From the NCBI RefSeq assembly GCF_011046895.1, contig NZ_CP049249.1:434001-498000 (forward strand): a stretch of 64,000 bases of DNA. Direction: 5' to 3'. The translations under genes were made by a program, and so were the position numbers. The stretch's first letter is position 1. Each line of letters opens with the position of its first letter. The notes beneath the pieces are model-generated. The model was given only the letters and a program-made list of their open reading frames with translations, was not told the DNA's origin and made no database searches. The stretch is from Rhizobium rhizoryzae (lineage in GTDB: Bacteria > Pseudomonadota > Alphaproteobacteria > Rhizobiales > Rhizobiaceae). Positions 26,378 to 34,196 of the stretch are shown piece after piece.

Positions 26378-27940
26378 ATGAAGATCTGGAATGGGATTGT
26401 AGTGGCGGCGGCAGTTTTGCCACTGCTCGGTTCGGCGGCTTTCGCGCAAGCCGATGCCAAACTGAAAACGCTTGTCGTGGCGGTGCCTTCGGATCCGGTT
26501 GCGCTTGAGCCGGGCACGAACAAGGCAGAGCCGATCGGCAGTGAGATCATTCTCAATGTCTTCGACACGCTGGTTGCCTGGACGGCACCGGACTTCAAGG
26601 TTCTCGAGGGGCGCCTTGCCAAAAGCTGGACCGTTTCCGATGACGGCAAGGTCTTCGACTTCAAGCTGCGCGAGGGTGTGAAATTCCAGGATGGAACCGC
26701 CTTCGATGCGGCGGCCGTCAAGTTTTCGCTGGAGCGCACAAAGGCCACCAATCCCTACGTGAAGGCCACGTTCGATCTCATCAAGGAGATCACGGTTGTC
26801 TCGCCGACGGAACTCAAGATCACGCTGTCTGCCGCCTATCCGGCTTTCCTTTCCATTCTGGCGCAACCGCAAGCGGGCATCGTCAGCCCCGCAGCTGTTG
26901 CAAAATACGGCGACAAGTTTGCCTCCAATCCGGTCGGAACCGGCCCCTTTGCCTTCAAGAGCGCACAGGCCGATACCAATGTCGTGCTTGAGGCGAACCC
27001 GAACTATTTCCGCGGCGCGCCAAAGCTGTCGCAGATCATCTATCGCGTCATTCCCGATGCCTCCACGCGCCGTCTCGAACTGGAAGGCGGCGGCGTCGAT
27101 ATCGTGCAGCAACAGGGCCAGCTATCGGCCATTGCAGCTCAGGACATCGAGGCGCTGAAGGCCAACAAGGATCTGAAGGTGCTGGAGGCATCCAGCCAGA
27201 TCATCCGCCAGCTGGAATTCAACAACAGCAAGACCGACGGTCCCTTCTCGAACCTGAAAGCCCGCCAGGCCATCGCCCATGCCATTGATTATGACGGTCT
27301 GCTTCAGGGTGTCTTCGGCGGAACGGCAGAGCGGGTCTACGGACCGCTGACATCAAACAGCTGGGCCTTCAATCCCAAGATGAAGGAACTGGCACCGAAA
27401 TACGATCCCGAGCTTGCCAAGAAGCTGCTTGCAGAGGCAGGCATCAAGGCTTCTTCGCTGAACCTGAAACTCTACAGCTTCCAAGGCCCGCTCTGGGGTG
27501 CGGTAGCCACCTTCGTTCAGGCCAATCTGGCTGATATCGGTATCAATGCGACGATCGAGCAGACCGAGTTCCCGGCGCTTCGGACGCTCCAGACCTCTGG
27601 CCAGTTCGACGTGGCGCTGGATGGCCGCCAGCCCTGGTACAACGATCCCGATGCGCATATCACCATCGGTTACCTCTCTTCGCTTGCCAACACGGCCATG
27701 ACGTTCCGCATGCCGCAGGACAAGGCGCTCGACGACCTTATTTTGAAAGCGCAGCAGACGCCGGACATGGAGGCGCGCAAGCAGCTCTATTTCACCATCC
27801 AGGAAGAAATCGCCAAGCGCGTTCCCGGTGCCTACCTGTTCAGTCCGAAGCTGATCGTCTTTGCCCGCGCCAATGTCGAGGGACTGGTGGTCAACAGCGC
27901 TCCGCCGCTCAACGAATACTGGTCGGTCTCCAAGAAGTAG
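26378..27940 (+). CDS. ABC substrate-binding protein, family 5 (second dpp-like operon)
   Basis: A 520-residue periplasmic binding protein with a Sec signal peptide (MKIWNGIVVAAAVLPLLGSA to FAQA). Family-5 segments include PVALEPGTNKAEPIGSEIIL, WTVSDDGKVFDFKLREGVKF and PVGTGPFAFKSAQAD. It differs clearly from the 10547 protein, so its ligand is probably different. It heads an operon with two permeases but no ATPase genes. A GC-rich hairpin follows the stop. Confidence 0.9.
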   Translation: MKIWNGIVVAAAVLPLLGSAAFAQADAKLKTLVVAVPSDPVALEPGTNKAEPIGSEIILNVFDTLVAWTAPDFKVLEGRLAKSWTVSDDGKVFDFKLREGVKFQDGTAFDAAAVKFSLERTKATNPYVKATFDLIKEITVVSPTELKITLSAAYPAFLSILAQPQAGIVSPAAVAKYGDKFASNPVGTGPFAFKSAQADTNVVLEANPNYFRGAPKLSQIIYRVIPDASTRRLELEGGGVDIVQQQGQLSAIAAQDIEALKANKDLKVLEASSQIIRQLEFNNSKTDGPFSNLKARQAIAHAIDYDGLLQGVFGGTAERVYGPLTSNSWAFNPKMKELAPKYDPELAKKLLAEAGIKASSLNLKLYSFQGPLWGAVATFVQANLADIGINATIEQTEFPALRTLQTSGQFDVALDGRQPWYNDPDAHITIGYLSSLANTAMTFRMPQDKALDDLILKAQQTPDMEARKQLYFTIQEEIAKRVPGAYLFSPKLIVFARANVEGLVVNSAPPLNEYWSVSKK

Positions 27941-27951
27941 GATGCTATCGG

Positions 27952-27979
27952 GCGTCGGCGGCCATCAGGTTGCCGACGC
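27952..27979 (+). other. GC-rich hairpin between binding protein and permease
   Basis: GCGTCGGC (27952-27959) pairs exactly with GCCGACGC (27972-27979) around a 12-base loop, 11 bases after the stop. No U-run is present. The position is the same as at 12130 and 8925 in the other transporter operons. Confidence 0.6.
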
Positions 27980-28049
27980 AAACCCTATGCGGCAGCTTAA
28001 TGCTCCCCAGTCATTATGGCGGCCGGCAGGAAAAGAGTGAGAGCCACAT

Positions 28050-29060
28050 ATGGCGAGTTTCATCATCCGCCGCCTGATCGCCCTGATACCGGTCATGTGC
28101 ATCGTCCTCGTCATCGTCTTTTCGCTGGTGCGGATCATTCCCGGCGATCCCGCAACCACGTTGCTGGGGCCCGGTGCGACGCAGGATCAGATCGAGGCTC
28201 TGCGCGCCCAGCTGAACCTCGATCAGCCGGTTCTTCTACAATTCTACCACTATGTCGTCGGCCTCTTCGTTGGTGATTTTGGCTATTCGCTGAAGACCGG
28301 CCAGCCCGTCGCTGCGGAGATCCTGCAGCGCCTGCCAGCAACGATCGAGCTCTCGGTTCTGGCTGTCATCGTGGCTGTCATCGTCGGAATCCCGATCGGC
28401 GTCCTGTCCGCCGTGCGCCCGAATTCGATGTTCGACCATGTGACCCGCCTTGTTTCTCTCATCGGCGTGTCGATGCCCGCTTTCCTTCTGGCGCTGATCT
28501 TGCAGTTGATCTTTGCCACCAGTCTCGGTTGGTTGCCGGTATCCGGACGTGTCAGCCCCTATCTGCCGATCGAACACGTGACAGGCTTCGTCATTCTCGA
28601 TGGCCTGTTGACAGGCAATGTGCAGGGGGCGCTGAGCGCCATCCAGCATCTCATTCTCCCGACTGCGGTCCTCGCTGCCTTTCTCGCGGCAACGCTCGGT
28701 CGCTTCGTGCGCAATACGATGATGGATGTGATGGGCGAGGACTTCATTCGCACGGCCAAGGCCAAGGGGCTGCGCAATCGGCAGGTCGTGCTGAACCATG
28801 GTCTGCGGAATTCGCTTCTGCCAGCGGTCACCATCATTGGTCTCAAATTCGCGGAAATGCTGGGCGGGGCGATCCTGACGGAGACGATCTTCGCCTGGCC
28901 CGGGATTGGACGTTACATGTTCGAGGCGATCAAGAACCGCGACTATCCGGTCATTCAGGGTACGACGCTGGTCTTCGCGCTGCTGTTCGTGCTGACCTCC
29001 ATCATCGTCGATGTGCTTTACGGCATTCTCGATCCTCGCATTCGCCGGAAGATGGGGTGA
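28050..29060 (+). CDS. ABC permease (DppB-like, second operon)
   Basis: A 336-residue permease starting MASFIIRRLIALIPVMCIVL, the usual DppB beginning. It contains FSLVRIIPGDPATTLLGPGA, the GDFGYSLKTGQPV loop, the EAA motif FIRTAKAKGLRNRQVVLNHG and the end YGILDPRIRRKMG. The gene is four bases before the DppC-like gene. It should form a channel with that partner. Confidence 0.92.
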   Translation: MASFIIRRLIALIPVMCIVLVIVFSLVRIIPGDPATTLLGPGATQDQIEALRAQLNLDQPVLLQFYHYVVGLFVGDFGYSLKTGQPVAAEILQRLPATIELSVLAVIVAVIVGIPIGVLSAVRPNSMFDHVTRLVSLIGVSMPAFLLALILQLIFATSLGWLPVSGRVSPYLPIEHVTGFVILDGLLTGNVQGALSAIQHLILPTAVLAAFLAATLGRFVRNTMMDVMGEDFIRTAKAKGLRNRQVVLNHGLRNSLLPAVTIIGLKFAEMLGGAILTETIFAWPGIGRYMFEAIKNRDYPVIQGTTLVFALLFVLTSIIVDVLYGILDPRIRRKMG

Positions 29061-29064
29061 GACG

Positions 29065-29904
29065 ATGAAGGACGTCGTGCTTTTCCTGCGTCGCAATACG
29101 CTTGCCGTTGTCGGGCTTGTCATCCTCGTGGCTCTGATCGGCCTCATTACGGTGGGTCCGTCCCTCACGGGCTATTCGCCCACAAAGCTCGATATCCTCC
29201 ACAAGCTCGCCGCACCGAGTCTCGATCATTGGCTTGGGACGGATGCCTTTGGACGCGATGTTCTGACGCGCATCATGTATGGTGGCCGTGCAACGCTGGC
29301 GATCGGCGTCGGCGTCGTGGCAATCGCCTTTGCCGTCGGGGTATTTTTCGGAATGCTTGCAGGTTTTGCCGGGGGCTGGCTGGACAATGTCATCATGCGC
29401 ATTGTCGACGCCATTCTTGCCTTTCCCGCGCTGGTTCTGGCCATTGCGCTTTCGGCGGCGTTTGGGCCCAGCCTGCAGAACGCCATGCTGGCAGTCGCGA
29501 TCACGCTTGCTCCGCAGTTTGCCCGCGTGGCGCGCAGTCAGGCGCTGAGCATTTCGGTCAAGCCCTATGTTGAAGCCGCCATATCGCTGGGGCTGCCCAG
29601 TCATCGTATTCTGTTGCGCTACATATTCGTCAACGGGCTTGGGCCGCTTCTGGTGCAGTCCACGCTCGCTCTCGGCAGCGCCATTCTTCAGACGGCAAGC
29701 CTTGGTTTTCTCGGGCTTGGCGCACAGCCGCCCATGGCAGAGTGGGGCGCCGATGTTTCTGCCAATCTTCAATATGTCCGCGGTGCCGCCTGGGTGGCGC
29801 TGGCGCCCGGGATGGCTATCCTGCTCGCCGTTCTATCCTTCAACCTGATCGGCGATTCGCTTGCGGACTGGTTCAACCCGCGCCGCCGCAGTGAACTGGA
29901 ATAG
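29065..29904 (+). CDS. ABC permease (DppC-like, second operon)
   Basis: A 279-residue permease, starting at ATG 29065 (MKDVVLFLRRNTLAVVG). It has the DppC motif LGTDAFGRDVLTRIMYGGRA, the EAA loop YVEAAISLGLPSHRILLRYI, and ends GDSLADWFNPRRRSELE. The N-terminal extension proposed by a longer frame overlaps the previous gene and lacks a ribosome site. No ATPase gene follows in the operon; the DppD/F-like proteins at 16881-18850 or others elsewhere must power it. Confidence 0.9.
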   Translation: MKDVVLFLRRNTLAVVGLVILVALIGLITVGPSLTGYSPTKLDILHKLAAPSLDHWLGTDAFGRDVLTRIMYGGRATLAIGVGVVAIAFAVGVFFGMLAGFAGGWLDNVIMRIVDAILAFPALVLAIALSAAFGPSLQNAMLAVAITLAPQFARVARSQALSISVKPYVEAAISLGLPSHRILLRYIFVNGLGPLLVQSTLALGSAILQTASLGFLGLGAQPPMAEWGADVSANLQYVRGAAWVALAPGMAILLAVLSFNLIGDSLADWFNPRRRSELE

Positions 29905-29914
29905 ACCATTACCC

Positions 29915-31300
29915 ATGACAAAACTGCGCATCACGCTCGAGAAGATCGATTTTCTGCCGCCGGATCGCGTGACGGACGATACGAGCGTCCTGACCCTGAA
30001 GAATCTGGTGTTCGAGCCGCTTCTTCGCTGGGACAATGGCTTTGTCAGGCCCGCTCTGTTTGAAAGCTGGACGCATTCGCCGGACGGCTGCCACTGGCAG
30101 TTCGTGATCCGGGAGGACGCGACCTTTCATGATGGCAAACCCTGCGTCGCTGCCGATATTCTGGAGTTTATCGACGGAATCCTGCAGGCGGTCGATACCT
30201 TCGGGATGAAATGGTCCTACGCCCGCTATCTGAAGGACGCCACGATCAGTGCCGCGTCGCCGCGTGTTGTCGAGGTCCGCAATCCCTATCCAATTGCCGA
30301 TATCCTCGACATCTTCTCCGAATTCTACATCTGCCGACGCGATAGGGCAGGACGTCCGATCCTCGGGACGGGACGCTACCGCGTGGCGGAGTTCGAGCCC
30401 GGCAAGACAGCAGTTCTGGAACGCATGCCCCTGGCTCAAGGCCCGGATCAAATCCTGGTCACGGCCTGCAAGAGCGCCGAAGCGCGGCTTGACCTGCTGA
30501 AGGCCGGGACTGTCGATGCGGCGCTCAATCTGGAACGGGTGGAACATCGACTGGAGATGGATCCCCGGTTCCAGTGGGGGCAAGCCGTCAACACACTGTC
30601 CGTCATGTATTATCTCAACTGCCGGGACGGCATTTTCCGCCACGAGAACGCACGCCTTGCCGTCAATCATGCGGTTGATACGGCAGCCATTGCCACAGAC
30701 ATCTTCCATGGGCTCGCCGTGCCTTCCGCAACCATCGTCAGCCCGTTTCATCTGGGGGCTGCGAAGGCAGGTCTGTCACCAATCGCCTATGATACGGAAA
30801 AGGCGCGCCGACTGCTGGATACGGTAGATACCGATGGCATCGTTCATTTACGCACGCCCACCTTCATGCCGGAGCGAGCGCCTGAAATCAGCGGCTTTGT
30901 CGCGGCCTCGCTGGAGGCTGTCGGCTTGAAGGTCGAGGTGGAGACGGAGCTGGATCGGCCCGAATATGCCCGCCAGATCGGTCGCAAGGAGATGGGCGAT
31001 ATGGCTATCTTCGATTCCTCGCCGCACAGCACGTACCGCATCCTGAATGACAAGATTTCCAGCGTGCCGCAGGCCGTGTGGTGGCAGGGCTATGACGATG
31101 CCGAGACAGAGCAGCTTATCGCTGCCGCCAATCAGGCGGTGGACGATGTGGCGCGCGAAGAGGCCTATGCGCGTTGCCTGACCCGGCTACATCGCAATCC
31201 GCCCTGGCTCTACATTGTCCATCCGATCGATGTCTTCGCCGCCAGTCCCGGTGTTGCGGGCCTCGGCATCGATCACAAGGGCACCCTCACTATCCGCTAA
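29915..31300 (+). CDS. Family-5 substrate-binding-like protein without signal peptide
   Basis: A 461-residue protein related to DppA/OppA binding proteins (VFEPLLRWDNGFVRPALFESWT, FVIREDATFHDGKPC, LGTGRYRVAEFEPG). It is shorter than normal family-5 proteins, and the N-terminus MTKLRITLEKIDFLPPD has no hydrophobic signal segment. Extending to upstream in-frame codons adds no signal either. It is 10 bases behind the permease gene. It may act in the cytoplasm, for example as a ligand sensor or buffer, or be exported in a complex. A SgrR-like sensor would carry a DNA-binding domain, which is absent. The role is unclear. Confidence 0.75.
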   Translation: MTKLRITLEKIDFLPPDRVTDDTSVLTLKNLVFEPLLRWDNGFVRPALFESWTHSPDGCHWQFVIREDATFHDGKPCVAADILEFIDGILQAVDTFGMKWSYARYLKDATISAASPRVVEVRNPYPIADILDIFSEFYICRRDRAGRPILGTGRYRVAEFEPGKTAVLERMPLAQGPDQILVTACKSAEARLDLLKAGTVDAALNLERVEHRLEMDPRFQWGQAVNTLSVMYYLNCRDGIFRHENARLAVNHAVDTAAIATDIFHGLAVPSATIVSPFHLGAAKAGLSPIAYDTEKARRLLDTVDTDGIVHLRTPTFMPERAPEISGFVAASLEAVGLKVEVETELDRPEYARQIGRKEMGDMAIFDSSPHSTYRILNDKISSVPQAVWWQGYDDAETEQLIAAANQAVDDVAREEAYARCLTRLHRNPPWLYIVHPIDVFAASPGVAGLGIDHKGTLTIR

Positions 31301-31312
31301 GGAGCTTCCATC

Positions 31313-31693
31313 ATGGAAAAGGACTACTCGATCACCTTCTTCTACTATGAGGATATCCATGCCGTCGCGCCGTTCTATGAGAATGTGCTGGGGCTTGAGC
31401 TGGTCCTCGATCAGGGTCTTGCCCGCATCTATCGTATTGCCGGAAAATGCTATTTCGGTATCGTCGACGGCAATCGCGGTCACCTGAAGCATCAGGAGAA
31501 AAGCGCCGTCCTGCTGACAATCGTGGCGCAGGATGTGGAGGGCTGGCACGCAAAGCTGAAGGCTGCCGGTGTTCCCGGTCTTTCCGAATTGCTGCGCGGA
31601 CGGTTCTGCGAGCATTTCTTCTTTGAAGATCCAGCCGGTTACGCGATAGAGATCCAGCGGTTTCACAATCCCGATATCGCCAAGCTGTTCTGA
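31313..31693 (+). CDS. Glyoxalase/VOC-family protein
   Basis: A 126-residue single VOC-fold protein with the two beta-alpha-beta-beta-beta units: ITFFYYEDIHAVAPFYENVL at the N-terminus and FFFEDPAGYAIEIQRF at the C-terminus. The Glu in AIEI is in the usual metal position; the N-terminal metal His is not obvious, so enzymatic activity is uncertain. VOC proteins act as glyoxalases, isomerases, dioxygenases or binding proteins. It is 12 bases behind the signal-less binding protein and 13 bases before the NTPase-SUMF1 gene. Confidence 0.75.
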   Translation: MEKDYSITFFYYEDIHAVAPFYENVLGLELVLDQGLARIYRIAGKCYFGIVDGNRGHLKHQEKSAVLLTIVAQDVEGWHAKLKAAGVPGLSELLRGRFCEHFFFEDPAGYAIEIQRFHNPDIAKLF

Positions 31694-31706
31694 CGAGGCG
31701 AATGGA

Positions 31707-33758
31707 ATGAGCATGTCGCTGGACCGTTTGCGCAAGACCCTTTTCGAGCAGGCCCTTGCCTTTGGCGCGCGCCCGTTGATGGCGCGTCCCGATGGAGACG
31801 TTGCGAGCCTTGCAGAAGGCTATATCCCGCTTCTCGTCAAATTCACGGTCGAGGACAAGGCTGCCAAGGGACTGCGCAAATTACGCGAGCAGGCTGAACC
31901 GGAGCCTCCGGTCTATTTCTCCGCTCTCGAAATGGTCCGGGATCATGCCGCACTCGTTCTGATAGGTGAAACCGGCAGCGGCAAGACGACATTCGCCCGG
32001 CATCTGAGCCTCACGCTCGCACGCGCTGACAAGACGCCGCGCGTGCTGGCGCGCAACGAACTGGGCGTGCGTCAGGCAGAAGTCTGGGATGCTGGCGACG
32101 TGCTGCCGCTCTATCTTCAGGCGCAAAAGGATACCGGCCTGAAGGCGCTGGTGGATGCTGCCGCTCCCGGATTGGAGACGCTTCTCGCGTCCGATACCTG
32201 GTCTTCATCCTCTGCCACATTGCTGATCATCCTGGATGCGCTGGAGAATGCAGGTTCCAATTCGGCCAAGCTGCTCGAAGAGGCGCTTGACATGCAGGCG
32301 GCTTATCCACGCCTGCGAATCCTGGCTCTGGCTGAAAAGGAGGCAAGCGCTGGGCTGGTGCCGCCAGCGCCGTTCGTGCGCTTCATGCTGCTGCCGCTTC
32401 TCAAGGCCCAGCGCATTGACGCCGCGCGAACCATTGCAGCGCTCGATGTTGAGGCGAGTGGTATCGCTCTTGGTTCGGCGGCGGCCAATCCGGCGCAGTT
32501 CGCCATGGCGCTCAGCGCTTCCGTCCATGGCACGACGGCCGAAGAGATTGCCGATGCGTGGCTGGCGCATGTGGCGAAGGACAAGCAGACTGCGACGCTG
32601 CTGTCCGGGCTCGCATCCGATGCCCTTTGCGGAACACTGGATGAGCCCGACCTTATGCCTGTCACCCGTGTGCGGCAATTGCTGGCCGCTCGCCATCTGG
32701 CAGATCAGACGCCGAAATCCGCCGTTGCGGCTTTCCGAGTCAATCCGCCGCTGTGGGCTCCGGTTCTGAGGAGCCTCGCCAGACGGCTTTCCGGAACGGC
32801 TATCCTTGCTGAACTGGTGGGCGATCTTCTGGAAGGCGAGGGCGATGCTTCGCTGCGAGGGGCTCTGCTGGCATCGGAGCTTTCAACTGACGGCGCATTC
32901 CACCTGCCATTGGCCGAAAGACTGCTGAAGATCGTCGAGACCGGGGCTTTGACCCCCGGCGAGCGTGAACAGGCGGGACGGGCGCTTTCAGCCCTGGGCG
33001 ACCCACGCGATCTGGAAGCGCTGGCCAGCGTGCCCGCTGGCTCCTTTACCTTCGGTTCCGATACGCACCCGAATTCCGCCCCTCCACATGCATTGACTGT
33101 TGCCACCTTCCGGATCGGCGTCTACCCGGTGACCAACAGGCGCTATGGCCAATTCGTCCGGGCCACGAACCGGCCCTGGCAAAGCCCGGACGGCTTTTCG
33201 CCTGAGCGGCAAAGTGCGCCCGCCACGGATCTCACATGGCGGGATGCCAATGCCTTTTGTGCCTGGTTGACGGATGTCTGGCGACGCGAAGGGCGCCTCA
33301 CTGAGACCGAAATCGTGCGTCTTCCGACGGAACCGGAATGGGAGCGGGCCGCACGCGGCGATCAGCCTGACCGGGGACAGGCCATCATCTATCCCTGGGG
33401 TCATGAATGGCAGGACGATGCCTCCAATTCGGAAGAGGCGGGCTTCAACACCACCTGCACCGTCGGGCTCTTTCCCAAGGGGCGCTCTCCCTATGGCTGC
33501 TACGATATGGCGGGCCAGGTCTGGGAATGGTGCACGACGCTGTGGGGAGAAGACATGGCAACACCCAGCTTCCGTTGTCCTTACAAAAATGATGGCCGCG
33601 AGGACAGCAATGCCGGGCCTGCCGTTCGCCGTGTGCTGCGTGGCGGCTGCTTTAGCAGCGGCCAGATGAAGGCTTGCTGCACCTATCGTGGCAGTCTGGA
33701 GCCGGATGGCTTCTGGCGCGGCAACGGCTTCCGCATCGTCGTCGCACCGGTAATATGA
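31707..33758 (+). CDS. P-loop NTPase (NACHT-like) fused to SUMF1/FGE-like domain
   Basis: A 683-residue fusion protein. Residues 82-100 hold Walker A LVLIGETGSGKTT; residues 171-179 are a Walker B candidate, TLLIILDAL, followed by a helical region typical of NACHT/STAND-type ATPases. From about residue 440 to the end is a SUMF1/formylglycine-generating-enzyme domain (PAGSFTFGSD, YPVTNRRYGQFV, RLPTEPEWERAARGD, YGCYDMAGQVWEWC, VLRGGCFSSG, GNGFRIV). The two cysteines that bind copper in true FGE are not both conserved: CCTYRG has Gly at the second position. Sulfatase activation is therefore unlikely, and no sulfatase is nearby. The gene closes a transporter operon, an unusual place for it. Function unknown. 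Confidence 0.8.
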   Translation: MSMSLDRLRKTLFEQALAFGARPLMARPDGDVASLAEGYIPLLVKFTVEDKAAKGLRKLREQAEPEPPVYFSALEMVRDHAALVLIGETGSGKTTFARHLSLTLARADKTPRVLARNELGVRQAEVWDAGDVLPLYLQAQKDTGLKALVDAAAPGLETLLASDTWSSSSATLLIILDALENAGSNSAKLLEEALDMQAAYPRLRILALAEKEASAGLVPPAPFVRFMLLPLLKAQRIDAARTIAALDVEASGIALGSAAANPAQFAMALSASVHGTTAEEIADAWLAHVAKDKQTATLLSGLASDALCGTLDEPDLMPVTRVRQLLAARHLADQTPKSAVAAFRVNPPLWAPVLRSLARRLSGTAILAELVGDLLEGEGDASLRGALLASELSTDGAFHLPLAERLLKIVETGALTPGEREQAGRALSALGDPRDLEALASVPAGSFTFGSDTHPNSAPPHALTVATFRIGVYPVTNRRYGQFVRATNRPWQSPDGFSPERQSAPATDLTWRDANAFCAWLTDVWRREGRLTETEIVRLPTEPEWERAARGDQPDRGQAIIYPWGHEWQDDASNSEEAGFNTTCTVGLFPKGRSPYGCYDMAGQVWEWCTTLWGEDMATPSFRCPYKNDGREDSNAGPAVRRVLRGGCFSSGQMKACCTYRGSLEPDGFWRGNGFRIVVAPVI

Positions 33759-33812
33759 CACCGGGACTGACCGAGTGCGCTGTCGGCAGTTCGACGTATG
33801 TGAAAGCATATG

Positions 33813-34196
33813 TTAAGAGCCACCAAGCGACTTGAGGTAGGCGATGATGTCCGCGCGGTCTTGCTCCTTGGACACGCTGATGGTCATGCGGGTTCCACGC
33901 ACCAGGCGTGTCGGCCCCGCGAGGTAGGTGTCGAGCCTGTCCTCGGTCCAGGTAATGCCGGAATTCGCCAGCGCAGATGAATAGCTATAGCCCTCGACAA
34001 CCGCTGCTTTCCGGTCGAACACACCGTTCAGAGCTGGCCCTGACTTGTTGTCGCCTTGGATCGAATGACAACCGGAACAGCGGCTGAACAGCCGCTGGCC
34101 GTTAGCCGGGTCGCCGGTTCCGGCGGCTGCGGCCTGGTCAGCAATAGCAAGCATGGCCAAAGACGAGATCAAACGTAGTGCTTTTTCCATGGTCAC
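33813..34196 (-). CDS. Class I cytochrome c, periplasmic
   Basis: A 127-residue monohaem cytochrome. It has a signal peptide (MTMEKALRLISSLAMLAIA to AAA), the haem site CSGCH, and a distal Met in GTRMTISV. Its start overlaps the stop of the molybdenum-enzyme subunit gene by four bases, so it is the third gene of that operon and probably accepts electrons from the hydroxylase and passes them to the respiratory chain. Confidence 0.9.
   Translation of the reverse strand: MTMEKALRLISSLAMLAIADQAAAAGTGDPANGQRLFSRCSGCHSIQGDNKSGPALNGVFDRKAAVVEGYSYSSALANSGITWTEDRLDTYLAGPTRLVRGTRMTISVSKEQDRADIIAYLKSLGGS

Noticed and set aside
29915-31300. SgrR-type transcription regulator
   Set aside because: SgrR has an N-terminal winged helix before the binding-protein fold; here the binding-protein fold starts almost at residue 1.
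31707-33758. Formylglycine-generating enzyme for sulfatase activation, or a retroelement variable protein
   Set aside because: The copper-site Cys pair is incomplete, no sulfatase is nearby, and no reverse transcriptase or template repeat is present.
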